Position numbers and translations under genes: made by a program
Assembly (NCBI RefSeq): GCF_051027545.1
Contig: NZ_CP194902.1
Location: 2,604,001 to 2,668,000, forward strand
DNA length: 64,000 nt
Direction: 5' to 3'
Origin: Methylocaldum sp002005105
Lineage (GTDB): Bacteria; Pseudomonadota; Gammaproteobacteria; Methylococcales; Methylococcaceae
The notes under the pieces: generated by a model
Told to the model about the DNA's origin: nothing
The model's input: only the letters and a program-made list of their open reading frames with translations
Databases searched by the model: none
Shown: piece by piece, positions 36,367 through 44,915 of the stretch
Numbering within the stretch: position 1 is the first letter of the stretch
How the letters are laid out: each line of letters starts with the position of its first letter

Positions 36367-37395
36367 ATGCCTACCCACCGTCTCATCAATCCCGCCGGCT
36401 CCCCGGACGAAGACGCAGTCGACCGCGCCATACGTCCGCGCCGTCTGGACGACTACATCGGCCAGGCGGCCATGCGCGAGCAGATGGCGATCTTCATTCA
36501 AGCGGCCCTGGCGCGACGCGAAGCTTTGGATCATGTTCTGATTTTCGGTCCGCCGGGACTCGGCAAAACAACCCTGGCCAACATCATCGCCAACGAGATG
36601 GGCGTCAGCCTACGCCAGACCTCGGGGCCGGTTCTGGAAAAGGCGGGGGATTTGGCGGCTTTGCTGACCAATCTGGAGCCGCGCGACGTTCTTTTCATCG
36701 ACGAGATCCATCGCTTGAGCCCGATGGTGGAGGAGGTTCTCTACCCGGCGATGGAGGATTACCAGATCGACATCATGATCGGCGAAGGTCCGGCTGCGCG
36801 TTCGATCAAGCTGGATATCCCGCCGTTTACCCTGGTGGGTGCGACTACCCGGGCCGGACTTTTGACTTCGCCCTTGCGTGACCGATTCGGGATCGTCCAC
36901 CGCCTGGAGTTCTACACGCCGGAGGAATTGACCCGGATCGTCACCCGCTCGGCGAAAATCCTCGGCGTTGAAATGAGCCCCGAAGGTGCCCGCGAAATCG
37001 CGCGCCGGTCGCGCGGAACGCCGCGCATCGCCAACCGGCTGTTGCGGCGAGTTCGCGATTTCGCCGAAGTCATGGCGGACGGAAGAGTCACCGTCGAGGT
37101 GGCCGGCAAGGCGCTGGAAATGCTGAACGTCGACCATAACGGCTTCGACCAGCTCGATCGCAAGCTGCTCCGCACCATGATCGAGAAATTCGAGGGCGGT
37201 CCGGTAGGGCTAGACAACATAGCCGCCGCGATCAGCGAAGAGCGCGGCACCATAGAGGACGTTCTGGAGCCTTACTTGATTCAGCAAGGCTTCATCATGC
37301 GCACGCCGAGGGGGAGGGTTGCGACGCGCACGGCTTACCTTCATTTCGGTCTGGAGCCGCCGAAGGCGCTCAATGTGAACGAGGAGCTCTTTTAG
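36367..37395 (+). CDS. ruvB: Holliday junction branch migration ATPase RuvB
   Basis: RuvB is the hexameric AAA+ motor that drives branch migration. The 342-residue product has Walker A GPPGLGKTTLAN at residues 61-72, Walker B LFIDEIHRLSPMVEE, sensor 1 GATTRAGLL, the arginine-finger region SPLRDRFGIVHRLEFY, and the C-terminal winged helix (GLDNIAAAISEERGTIEDVLEPYLIQQGF). Its last codons contain the ribosome binding site of the following ybgC gene. Confidence 0.98.
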   Translation: MPTHRLINPAGSPDEDAVDRAIRPRRLDDYIGQAAMREQMAIFIQAALARREALDHVLIFGPPGLGKTTLANIIANEMGVSLRQTSGPVLEKAGDLAALLTNLEPRDVLFIDEIHRLSPMVEEVLYPAMEDYQIDIMIGEGPAARSIKLDIPPFTLVGATTRAGLLTSPLRDRFGIVHRLEFYTPEELTRIVTRSAKILGVEMSPEGAREIARRSRGTPRIANRLLRRVRDFAEVMADGRVTVEVAGKALEMLNVDHNGFDQLDRKLLRTMIEKFEGGPVGLDNIAAAISEERGTIEDVLEPYLIQQGFIMRTPRGRVATRTAYLHFGLEPPKALNVNEELF

Positions 37396-37821
37396 TTGGG
37401 GGATATTTCCGAACAAAGCGGGTTTCGCTGGCCCGTCCGCGTATATTACGAAGACACCGATGCCGGCGGCGTGGTTTATCACGCCAGCTATCTCAGATTT
37501 TTCGAGCGGGCAAGGACCGAGTTTTTGCGTTCGTTGGGTTTCGAGCAGGATGACCTTCGGACCCGACATGGGATCTTGTTCGCCGTTCGCTCGATGCAGA
37601 TCGACTACGTGAAAGCGGCACGGTTCAACGAGATGCTCTGGGTGTCTGCCGAAGTGGAGCAGTTGAAGTCGGCGAGCTTGACGTTCAAACAACTGGCGGT
37701 ACGGCAAGATAACGAACTCGTGTGCGAGGCGCGGGTGCGCGTCGTCTGTCTCGTCGCCGAAACCTTCCGGCCCACGGCCATTCCTGATTTTTTATTGCAA
37801 CGGTTAAAAAATGACCTCTGA
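37396..37821 (+). CDS. ybgC: Tol-Pal system-associated acyl-CoA thioesterase YbgC
   Basis: YbgC is a hot-dog-fold acyl-CoA thioesterase encoded with the Tol-Pal genes. The 141-residue product shows FRWPVRVYYEDTDAGGVVYH with the catalytic Asp at about residue 22, the family hallmark. The start is TTG at 37396, immediately after the ruvB stop; a GAGGAG site inside the ruvB end supports it and no in-frame ATG precedes the conserved region. Its end overlaps the tolQ start by 11 bases. Confidence 0.95.
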   Translation: MGDISEQSGFRWPVRVYYEDTDAGGVVYHASYLRFFERARTEFLRSLGFEQDDLRTRHGILFAVRSMQIDYVKAARFNEMLWVSAEVEQLKSASLTFKQLAVRQDNELVCEARVRVVCLVAETFRPTAIPDFLLQRLKNDL

Positions 37822-38488
37822 ACTCTCCATATTCAAGTTAATCACCGAAGCGAGCCCGGTGGTCCAGATCGTTATGCTCATTCTGGTTTTGGCATCGGTT
37901 ATTTCATGGACCTTCATTTTTTCGAAATACAAGGAGATCAGGCGCGCCGAGGAGACTTCGGAGGAGTTCGAAGAACGCTTCTGGTCGGGGATAGATCTTG
38001 CCGATCTCTACCGCCAATTGACCCGAGAGGATCTGGGGACGGAAGGGCTCGAAAATATCTTCATGGCCGGATTCAAGGAATTCGCGCGGCTGCGGCAACA
38101 GCCGAACATCGGTCCCGATGCGGTGATGGAGGGAACGCAGAGGGTGATGCGCGTGGCCCTGAACCGCGAATTGGAGAGCCTGGACGAGCGCTTGCCGTTT
38201 CTCGCCACGGTCGGTTCCACGAGTCCCTACGTCGGACTGTTCGGTACCGTGTGGGGCATCATGAACTCGTTCCGGTCGCTCGGCAGCGTCAAGCAGGCGA
38301 CCCTGGCCATGGTGGCGCCCGGCATTTCCGAAGCGCTGGTGGCGACTGCCATGGGCTTGTTCGCCGCGATTCCGGCGGTCATGGCCTATAACCGCTATTC
38401 GACCGATATCGGGCGGCTGGCCAATCGGTACGAAGCGTTCACCGAAGAATTCCTGAGCTTATTGCATCGTCAGGCGCACGCAAAATGA
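37811..38488 (+). CDS. tolQ: Tol-Pal proton channel subunit TolQ
   Basis: TolQ, together with TolR, forms the proton channel that energises TolA and outer-membrane constriction at division. The 225-residue product has three membrane segments (about 17-38, 135-157 and 168-190). TM2 and TM3 carry the motifs PYVGLFGTVWGIMNSFRSLG and APGISEALVATAMGLFAAIPAV, which line the channel. It overlaps the end of ybgC and ends in a 4-base overlap with tolR. Confidence 0.97.
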   Translation: MTSELSIFKLITEASPVVQIVMLILVLASVISWTFIFSKYKEIRRAEETSEEFEERFWSGIDLADLYRQLTREDLGTEGLENIFMAGFKEFARLRQQPNIGPDAVMEGTQRVMRVALNRELESLDERLPFLATVGSTSPYVGLFGTVWGIMNSFRSLGSVKQATLAMVAPGISEALVATAMGLFAAIPAVMAYNRYSTDIGRLANRYEAFTEEFLSLLHRQAHAK

Positions 38489-38931
38489 ACGTATCATCCG
38501 GGGGAAGCGGGCGCGGCCGTCGCCGCAGGCCCATGGCCGAAATCAATGTCGTTCCTTATATCGACGTCTCTTTGGTGCTCTTGATCATTTTTATGGTGAC
38601 GGCGCCGCTGCTTCAAACCGGGGTGGACGTGGATCTTCCCCAAGCCGAGGCCAGAACCGTCGATCCGCAGCAGGATCTGCCCATCATCGTATCGATCAAT
38701 GCCGAAGGCCGCTTGTTCGTGGATGCCGGCAATCAGGAGGACGTCGAGGTCGATTCCGACGCGCTTACCGCCAGAGTCATGGATGCTCTCCAGAAAAAAC
38801 CGGGGCTCTCGGTCTTGATTCGGGGCGACAAGACCGTGGATTACGGCAAAGTCGTGATGGTCATGGCCTCGCTCAAAAACGCGGGCGTACCGAGCGTCGG
38901 ATTGATGACGGGCCCGGCCGAGGACGAATGA
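38485..38931 (+). CDS. tolR: Tol-Pal proton channel subunit TolR
   Basis: TolR is the ExbD-like partner of TolQ. The 148-residue product has the N-terminal membrane helix with the proton-conducting aspartate, in AEINVVPYIDVSLVLLIIFM (the Asp of YIDVSL), and a periplasmic domain that ends VVMVMASLKNAGVPSVGLMT. It overlaps tolQ and tolA by 4 bases at each end, so the three are translationally coupled. Confidence 0.98.
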   Translation: MNVSSGGSGRGRRRRPMAEINVVPYIDVSLVLLIIFMVTAPLLQTGVDVDLPQAEARTVDPQQDLPIIVSINAEGRLFVDAGNQEDVEVDSDALTARVMDALQKKPGLSVLIRGDKTVDYGKVVMVMASLKNAGVPSVGLMTGPAEDE

Positions 38932-40445
38932 GTCGTTCCCATTCCAAACGCTACCGTGGTCCGTTCGGGCTATCGGTGGCGCTACACGCTGTTCTGATCC
39001 TTCTTTTTGCGGTTCAGTTCGATTCCGTCACGCCGGTCGCGCAGCCGCCCCAGCCGGAAATCATTCAGGCGACAGCGGTCGACGAATTCCAGATCGAGCG
39101 GGGACGGCAAGCCAGGCGGCGCGAGGAGCAGGCCCGTCAGGAAAAGCTGGAAGAGGAGCGGCGCGTCCAAGAAGAGGCCGAACGCCGGGAGCAGGCCGAA
39201 GCCCAAGAATTGAAGCGCAAACAGGACGAAGATGCCAAGCGGCAAGCCGAACTGGAAGCTCAGCGCAAAGCCGAGGCGGAGGAAAGAAAACGCCTGGAGG
39301 AGGCCAAGCGCCTCGCCGACCAGAAGCGTAAGGCCGACGAATCCAGGCAAGCTGAGCTGGAAGCCAAGCGCAAGGCGGAAGAACAGGCGTTGCGCAAAGC
39401 GGAGGCGGAAGCGAAGAAACGCCAGGAGGAAGATCGCCGTCAGGCCGAGCTCGAAGCCAGACGCCGGGCTGAAGAGGAGGCGAGGCGAAAGGCCGAAGTC
39501 GAAGCTAAACAAAAAGCCGAGGCTGAGGCCAAGCGTCAAGCGGAGGCCGAGGCAAAACAGAAGGCGGAGTTGGAAGCCAAGCAGAAGGCGGAAGCCGAGG
39601 CGAAACGGAAAGCGGAGCTCGAAGCCAAACAGAAAGCCGAAGCGGAAGCGAAACGGAAGACCGAGTTGGAAGCCAAACGGAAAGTCGAAGCCGACGCGAA
39701 GCGAAAAGCCGAGCTGGAAGCCAGACAAAAGGCGGAAGCCGAGGCAAAACGGAAAGCCGAGTTGGATGCCAAGCAAAAGGCTGAAGCGCAACGCAAAGCT
39801 GAACTGGAAGCCAAACTCAAGGCCGAAGCGGAAGCGAAGCGGAAGGCCGAATTGGAGGCCAAACAAAAGGCGGAAGCCGAGGCGAAACGGAAAGCTGCCG
39901 AATTGGAAGCTAGACAGAAAGCGGAGGCCGAAGCAAAACGGAAAGCGGAGCTCGAAGCCAAACAGAAAGCCGAAGCGGAAGCGAAGCGAAAAGCCGAGCT
40001 GGAGGCAAAGCGGAAAGCCGAAGAAGAAGCGCGCCGGAAGGCCGAAGCCGAGGCGAAACGGAAGGCCGAGGAAGAGGCCCGCCGGCTACAGGCGGAGCGC
40101 GAATTGGCATTGCGCGAGCAGCTCGAGGAAGAACACCGAGCCGCGATGGAACAGCAAGCCAAGAAAGCGGCGAGCGACTGGGCGAATACGTACATCAAGC
40201 CGAAAGTTACGCGCTCATGGCTTCGTCCGCCGTCCGCCAAGAGCGGGCTGTCCTGTATAATTCAAGTCCGCTTGCTGCCGGGCGGTGAGGTGGCTGATGT
40301 CCAAGTGGTCAGCAGTAGCGGCGACTCCACGTTCGACCGATCCGCCGAGGCTGCCGTGCGCAAAGCATCGCCTTTGCCATGGCCTTCTGACCCGAAGGTG
40401 GCGGAACAACTTCGAGCATTTAAGTTCACATTCAAGCCCGAATAA
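38928..40445 (+). CDS. tolA: TolA with an expanded coiled-coil domain
   Basis: TolA spans the periplasm between TolQR and Pal/TolB. The 505-residue product has a short cytoplasmic tail and one membrane helix (GLSVALHAVLILLFAVQFDS), then a very long Ala/Lys/Glu/Arg-rich coiled coil (about residues 50-410) and a compact C-terminal domain (residues about 420-505, TYIKPKVTRSWLRPP to PKVAEQLRAFKFTFKPE). The family is more often about 350-420 residues, so the rod is extended here. The nucleotide sequence of the rod is itself an array of degenerate short repeats (listed separately). Confidence 0.96.
   Translation: MSRSHSKRYRGPFGLSVALHAVLILLFAVQFDSVTPVAQPPQPEIIQATAVDEFQIERGRQARRREEQARQEKLEEERRVQEEAERREQAEAQELKRKQDEDAKRQAELEAQRKAEAEERKRLEEAKRLADQKRKADESRQAELEAKRKAEEQALRKAEAEAKKRQEEDRRQAELEARRRAEEEARRKAEVEAKQKAEAEAKRQAEAEAKQKAELEAKQKAEAEAKRKAELEAKQKAEAEAKRKTELEAKRKVEADAKRKAELEARQKAEAEAKRKAELDAKQKAEAQRKAELEAKLKAEAEAKRKAELEAKQKAEAEAKRKAAELEARQKAEAEAKRKAELEAKQKAEAEAKRKAELEAKRKAEEEARRKAEAEAKRKAEEEARRLQAERELALREQLEEEHRAAMEQQAKKAASDWANTYIKPKVTRSWLRPPSAKSGLSCIIQVRLLPGGEVADVQVVSSSGDSTFDRSAEAAVRKASPLPWPSDPKVAEQLRAFKFTFKPE
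39400..40080 (+). repeat. Degenerate tandem repeats encoding the TolA rod
   Basis: Within tolA, units encoding (K/R)AEAEAKRKAELEAK recur many times with substitutions such as RRKAEE and KQKAEAEA. At DNA level the recurring core is GCCGAAGCGGAAGCGAAACG and close variants, arranged mostly in 24- to 30-base steps. Such arrays expand and contract by slippage or recombination, so rod length may vary between strains. Both limits of the array are approximate. Confidence 0.8.
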
Positions 40446-40463
40446 TTCTTGTCCAGGTGTTTG

Positions 40464-41753
40464 ATGAATAGACGATTTCGCAGCGTTTTCTTTTTGAGCG
40501 TCTTTCTCACGCTCTTCAGTGGTTGGGCGCGCTCCGAGCTAAACGTGGAAATTACTCAGGGCGTCGAAGGCGCCATGCCGATCGCCGTGGTGCCTTTCGG
40601 TCAGCAGATTTTGCCGGGCGACAACATCGGCAGCATCATCGCGGCTGATCTCGCACGTAGCGGACGCTTCAAACCTTTGCCGGAAAGCGAAATGCTGGAA
40701 ACGCCGACGTCGCCGGAGCAGGTTCGATTCCGCACCTGGCAAGTGTTGGGGCAGGATCATCTGGTCATAGGGCGGGTACAGCCCGGTGCCGGCAGCCAGT
40801 ACGAGGCCGAGTTTTTCCTGTACGACTCGATAAAAGGTACGCTGCTGACCAGCGCCAGAATCCCGTTCAATGCGCCGGAGACGCGCCGCACCGCGCACCG
40901 TATCGCCGACGTCATTTATCAGCAGTTGACCGGCGAGCCCGGCGCGTTCGCTACTCGCGTGGCGTACGTAACCGTGACCGGCAGCGGCCCTCGCGATCGG
41001 CAGTACCGTCTCCAAATCGCCGATACCGACGGGTATAACCCGCAAACCATCATCAGCTCGGTCGAACCGATCATGTCCCCGGCCTGGTCGCCGGACGGCA
41101 AGCGGATCGCTTACGTGTCGTTCGAGAACAAGACCTCGGCCATCTTCATCCAGACCCTTGCGACGGGCGAACGTCAGAAGGTGTCCGACGCGCCCGGCAT
41201 CAACGGGGCGCCGGCCTGGTCTCCGGATGGCTCTCAATTGGCTATGACCCTCTCCAAGGATGGCAACCCTGATGTTTACGTGATGAATTTGGCGTCCCGC
41301 TCTTTGCGCCGAATTACGGATCATATCGGCATCGATACCGAGCCGAACTGGTCGCGGGATGGCGGGAGCATCGTATTCACGTCGGATCGAGGCGGGAAAC
41401 CGCAGCTCTATCTCGTGTCTTCCTCCGGGGGGCCGGCGCAGCGCTTGACCTACGAGGGAGAATACAATGCGCGCGGAGTGTTCTCGCCCGACGGACGCAG
41501 CATTGCGATGGTCCACGGCAATGGCGGCGATTACCGGATCGCCGTGATGGATTTGCAGACCCGTACATTGCGCGTGCTAACCAAGGGGCGTCTGGACGAA
41601 TCGCCGGGTTTTGCGCCTAACGGGAGCATGATTCTTTACGCCTCGAAGAGCGGCGGAGTAGGGCAGTTGGCAGCCGTTTCGATAGACGGCAGGGTTCAGC
41701 AGAGCCTTCGTATCGACAGCGGACAAGTGCGCGAGCCGGCGTGGTCCCCGTAA
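40464..41753 (+). CDS. tolB: Tol-Pal periplasmic beta-propeller protein TolB
   Basis: TolB binds Pal and is controlled by TolA. The product (429 residues from this start) has a signal peptide (FFLSVFLTLFSGWARS), an N-terminal TolB_N domain (VEITQGVEGAMPIAVVPFGQ) and a six-bladed WD/PD40-type propeller with repeated motifs such as SPAWSPDGKRIAYVSF, APAWSPDGSQLAM and EPNWSRDGGSIVF. The ATG at 40464 is preferred over an upstream TTG because an AGGTG site fits it. It is 18 bases after tolA. Confidence 0.96.
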   Translation: MNRRFRSVFFLSVFLTLFSGWARSELNVEITQGVEGAMPIAVVPFGQQILPGDNIGSIIAADLARSGRFKPLPESEMLETPTSPEQVRFRTWQVLGQDHLVIGRVQPGAGSQYEAEFFLYDSIKGTLLTSARIPFNAPETRRTAHRIADVIYQQLTGEPGAFATRVAYVTVTGSGPRDRQYRLQIADTDGYNPQTIISSVEPIMSPAWSPDGKRIAYVSFENKTSAIFIQTLATGERQKVSDAPGINGAPAWSPDGSQLAMTLSKDGNPDVYVMNLASRSLRRITDHIGIDTEPNWSRDGGSIVFTSDRGGKPQLYLVSSSGGPAQRLTYEGEYNARGVFSPDGRSIAMVHGNGGDYRIAVMDLQTRTLRVLTKGRLDESPGFAPNGSMILYASKSGGVGQLAAVSIDGRVQQSLRIDSGQVREPAWSP

Positions 41754-41837
41754 GGCGGCGTTGGCGGGTTTCGTGAGAAGGGCGGAAGCTTAGAAAAAAC
41801 AGTAGGTCGATTTTTATCTTGCTAGTGGGGAAAACAG

Positions 41838-42419
41838 ATGAAACTTGTCAAGACTGCATTGGTTGTCGCTATGATGTCTCTTGTCCTTAACGGTTGTAGC
41901 TCGAAAGGCGGCGTGCAAGAGGAGGCCGGCGCCGAAGCGGGCATGGAGGGCGGGCCCGGCGGCCCGCAGATCAGCAAGTACGGCGAAGGCACGGATGGCG
42001 GCGCATACGGTCCGGGCGGCGCCGGTTACGGTCCGGGTGCGGGCGGGACCGGCGATCCGATGCTGGATGATCCGTCCAGTCCGTTGTCCAAGCGAGTCAT
42101 CTACTTTATGTACGATAGCTACGAAGTGCTGCCGGAGTATCAGCAGGTCGTCAGTGCTCATGCGAATTATCTGGCTTCCCATCCGGAGCGCAACATCATT
42201 CTGGAAGGACATGCGGACGAGCGGGGCTCTCCCGAGTACAACATCGCGTTGGGCGAGCAGCGGGCCAAGGCCGTAGCCAAGATGATGCAGTTCCAGGGCG
42301 CTAATGATGGCCAGGTCCAAGTGGTCAGCTTCGGCGAGGAAAAACCTGCCGTATCGGGTCACGACGAATCGGTTTGGCAGCAGAATCGTCGGGTGGAAAT
42401 TTCCTATTCGGGACGTTAA
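41838..42419 (+). CDS. pal: Peptidoglycan-associated lipoprotein Pal
   Basis: Pal is an outer-membrane lipoprotein that links the outer membrane to peptidoglycan. The lipobox LVLNGC ends at the modified Cys20. A glycine-rich linker (about 35-65) follows, then the OmpA-like domain with HPERNIILEGHADERGSPEYN and GEQRAKAVAKMM, which binds the diaminopimelate stem. It lies 84 bases after tolB and 4 bases before cpoB. The glycine-rich insertion (GGPGGPQISKYGEGTDGGAYG and similar) is longer than in enterobacterial Pal. Confidence 0.96.
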   Translation: MKLVKTALVVAMMSLVLNGCSSKGGVQEEAGAEAGMEGGPGGPQISKYGEGTDGGAYGPGGAGYGPGAGGTGDPMLDDPSSPLSKRVIYFMYDSYEVLPEYQQVVSAHANYLASHPERNIILEGHADERGSPEYNIALGEQRAKAVAKMMQFQGANDGQVQVVSFGEEKPAVSGHDESVWQQNRRVEISYSGR

Positions 42420-42423
42420 CCGT

Positions 42424-43275
42424 ATGCATCTAAAAAAGCCGGTTTTCACATTGCTGTTTTTGGGATCGCTGCATGCGACGATTTCGAGTGCCCAGCAGTA
42501 CGACCAGATATACGATCGAAGGTACGATCAAAATCAAACCGGCTACGGGGTGGCTACCCTCGAGGAGCGCGTCTCTCAGTTGGAGAGGCGTCTCTCGGGA
42601 AACACCTTGATCGAAATGTTCAATCGGATGGAGCAGTTGCAGGCTGAAGTCCTCAAGCTCCGCGGGGAAAACGAGGAGCTTGCCCATCAGCTCGAAGAGC
42701 TGAAAAACCAGCAACAGGCTATGTATACGGACTTGGACCAGCGTATGCAGCAGTTGTCCGCCGGCGGTTCCGCTGCGCCGCAGGCGCCCCTCGATCAGTC
42801 CGCTTCGCCCGATGGCGCGGCCCCGACGGAAGCGACCGCGTCTCAGGCACCGGCGCCACAAGCGCCCGTTTCGCCTGGCGATCCGGGAAATCGCCAGGCG
42901 GCCTATCAAAAGGCTTTCAATACATTGAAAGAAGGAAAATATCCGGAAGCGGTCAAGGAATTCAAAAACTTCATCGCGGCCTATCCGACCGGCGAATACG
43001 CGGACAATGCGCACTACTGGCTTGCGGAAGCGTATTATGTCAGCCGCGATTTCAATACTTCGCGCGACATTTTCCGGAAACTGATCAAGGACTTTCCACA
43101 GAGCAGCAAAGTGCCGGACGCTCTGTTGAAAATCGGTTTCATCGAGTACGAAATCGGCCAGAAGGCGAACGCGAAGGAACTGCTGACCGAGGTCGTCAAG
43201 CGTTATCCCGATTCCAGCGCCGCAAAGATGGCGGAGAAACGGCTGGATAAGCTACGGCAAGAAGCAAAGCGCTGA
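42424..43275 (+). CDS. cpoB: Cell division coordinator CpoB (YbgF)
   Basis: CpoB links peptidoglycan synthesis by PBP1B to Tol-driven constriction. The 283-residue product has a signal peptide (VFTLLFLGSLHATISSA), a trimerising coiled coil (about 40-105, LEERVSQLERRL to QLEELKNQQQAMYTDL), a Pro/Ala-rich linker and C-terminal TPR repeats (residues about 160-283, AYQKAFNTLKEGKYPEAVKE, PTGEYADNAHYWLAEAYYVS). The ATG at 42424 is chosen because upstream in-frame codons lie within pal. Confidence 0.95.
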   Translation: MHLKKPVFTLLFLGSLHATISSAQQYDQIYDRRYDQNQTGYGVATLEERVSQLERRLSGNTLIEMFNRMEQLQAEVLKLRGENEELAHQLEELKNQQQAMYTDLDQRMQQLSAGGSAAPQAPLDQSASPDGAAPTEATASQAPAPQAPVSPGDPGNRQAAYQKAFNTLKEGKYPEAVKEFKNFIAAYPTGEYADNAHYWLAEAYYVSRDFNTSRDIFRKLIKDFPQSSKVPDALLKIGFIEYEIGQKANAKELLTEVVKRYPDSSAAKMAEKRLDKLRQEAKR

Positions 43276-43295
43276 TTTTTGGCAGCGCCTGATTA

Positions 43296-43937
43296 GTGAA
43301 TCAACTTCGAGTAACCGAAATCTTCTACTCCCTGCAAGGGGAGTCCCGCACCGTTGGATTGCCGACGGTCTTCGTCCGTTTGACGGGATGTCCGCTGCGT
43401 TGCGTGTATTGCGACACGGCTTACGCCTTTACCGGCGGCCAAAAGATGTCCATCAACGAAATCGTGGCTGAAGTTGGGACCTACCATCCGGGTTATGTGA
43501 CCGTCACAGGGGGCGAGCCGTTGGCGCAGCGCGGGTGTCTCGTCTTGCTGGATGCGCTGGTCGAGAAAGGCTATGAGGTTTCGCTGGAAACCAGCGGGGC
43601 TCTGGACGTGTCGGACGTCAACCCGAAAGTCGTCAAGGTTCTGGACCTCAAGACGCCTTCGTCCTGCGAAGAGTCGAGGAATCTCTATCGCAACCTGAAC
43701 TATCTCGATCGGAAGGATCAGCTCAAGTTCGTCATCATGAACGAGGCCGATTATCAATGGGCAAAGGCCAAGATGGATGAATACGGCTTGTCGGATCGTT
43801 GCGAAGTGCTCTTCTCGCCGGCCATGGGCGCGCAAGATCCAGCGGAACTCGCCGACAAGATTTTGCGCGACCGTTTGCCGGTTCGTTTCCAAGTACAGCT
43901 ACACAAGATCCTCTGGGGCGACACACCCGGACGGTGA
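43296..43937 (+). CDS. queE: 7-carboxy-7-deazaguanine synthase QueE
   Basis: QueE is a radical SAM enzyme that forms the 7-deazaguanine ring in queuosine and preQ0 synthesis. The 213-residue product starts at GTG 43296. The atypical cluster motif is CPLRCVYCD (Cys32, Cys36, Cys39) and TGGEPLAQRG is the SAM-binding region. It overlaps queC by one base (TGATG), so the two are coupled. The tol-pal-cpoB-queE-queC order is common in gammaproteobacteria. Confidence 0.97.
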   Translation: MNQLRVTEIFYSLQGESRTVGLPTVFVRLTGCPLRCVYCDTAYAFTGGQKMSINEIVAEVGTYHPGYVTVTGGEPLAQRGCLVLLDALVEKGYEVSLETSGALDVSDVNPKVVKVLDLKTPSSCEESRNLYRNLNYLDRKDQLKFVIMNEADYQWAKAKMDEYGLSDRCEVLFSPAMGAQDPAELADKILRDRLPVRFQVQLHKILWGDTPGR

Positions 43938-44617
43938 TGACGATGATGAAAAAAGCGGTTGTTTTGCTCTCCGGCGGACTCGATTCGGCGACGACTCTGG
44001 TTATCGCGAAGTCGCAAGGATACGAGTGTTACGCCCTCAGTTTCGATTACGGACAGCGCCATGGCGCGGAGCTCCATGCCGCCCGGCGCGTGGCGCAGAG
44101 CTGCGGCGCGATCGAGCACAAGATTATCCGAATAGGTCTCGGCGAGTTCGGCGGCTCGGCGCTCACCGACACCCGCATCGCCGTGCCGGAGACTCCGCAG
44201 GAAGGCATTCCGGTCACTTACGTACCTGCGCGGAATACCGTCTTTCTCGCATTCGCCCTCGGCTGGGCGGAAGTCTTGGGCAGCGCGGACATTTTCATAG
44301 GCGTGAATGCCGTCGACTATTCCGGCTACCCTGATTGCCGGCCGCAGTATATCGAGGCTTTCGAGCGCCTGGCGAACTTGGCGACCAAGGCCGGTGTCGA
44401 GGGGAAGCATTTCAAGGTACATGCGCCGTTGATCACGCTCAAAAAGGCCGAAATCATCCGCATCGGGACAGATTTGGGCATCGATTATGCTTTAACGGTG
44501 TCATGTTATTCGGCCGACGATGAAGGGCGAGCCTGCGGTTCGTGCGACTCGTGTCGATTCCGAAAAATCGGTTTTGCCGAAGCCGGTATTTCAGATCCCA
44601 CGCGCTATAAATCCTAA
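43937..44617 (+). CDS. queC: 7-cyano-7-deazaguanine synthase QueC
   Basis: QueC converts 7-carboxy-7-deazaguanine to preQ0 using ATP and ammonia. The product has the PP-loop SGGLDSATT near residues 12-20, the LSFDYGQRHGAELHAA region, and the four-cysteine zinc site near the C terminus (in CYSADDEGRACGSCDSC). The start at ATG 43937 overlaps the queE stop; ATGs at 43943 and 43946 are also possible. The pathway can serve tRNA queuosine or 7-deazaguanine DNA modification. No other que or dpd gene is nearby. Confidence 0.97.
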   Translation: MTMMKKAVVLLSGGLDSATTLVIAKSQGYECYALSFDYGQRHGAELHAARRVAQSCGAIEHKIIRIGLGEFGGSALTDTRIAVPETPQEGIPVTYVPARNTVFLAFALGWAEVLGSADIFIGVNAVDYSGYPDCRPQYIEAFERLANLATKAGVEGKHFKVHAPLITLKKAEIIRIGTDLGIDYALTVSCYSADDEGRACGSCDSCRFRKIGFAEAGISDPTRYKS

Positions 44618-44639
44618 AGATCGAATGGTTCGGCTTCCG

Positions 44640-44915
44640 CTATTTGCCCGGCATTTTGCCGCTGAGCGAATAGGCGAAAGCGATCACTTCGGCCACCGCA
44701 AGATAGAGTTCCCGCGGAATTTCATTGCCCAGCGGGACCTTGGCCAACACGTTCGCCAAACCCTCGTCCGCGTGCAGCGGAATATTGTGTTGCCGCGCCC
44801 GCTCTATGATCTGCTCCGCGACCGCACCTTTGCCCTTTGCGGTCACGCGCGGGGTGCTCTCTCCGTCGTAATGCAGGGCGACGGCGATATCGGGAGGATT
44901 GACCAGCCGGGTCAT
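44640..44915 (-). CDS. FlhB C-terminal-domain-like protein (FhlB-like)
   Basis: The 91-residue product corresponds to the cytoplasmic C-terminal domain of the flagellar export switch FlhB: VTAKGKGAVAEQIIERARQH, then IPLHADEGLANVLAKV and IPRELYLAVAEVIAFAYSL. The autocleavage tetrad NPTH is replaced by NPPD, as in the stand-alone paralogues often called FhlB, which can substitute for the released fragment and tune substrate switching. Its start overlaps the stop of the FliK-like gene by 4 bases. No other flagellar gene is in the window, so its partners must be elsewhere. Confidence 0.9.
   Translation of the reverse strand: MTRLVNPPDIAVALHYDGESTPRVTAKGKGAVAEQIIERARQHNIPLHADEGLANVLAKVPLGNEIPRELYLAVAEVIAFAYSLSGKMPGK

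Noticed and set aside
38982..40240. Long minus-strand open frames opposite tolA with repetitive Phe/Leu/Ser/Ala-rich products
   Set aside because: They are mirror readings of the TolA repeat region, with extreme composition and no ribosome binding sites.
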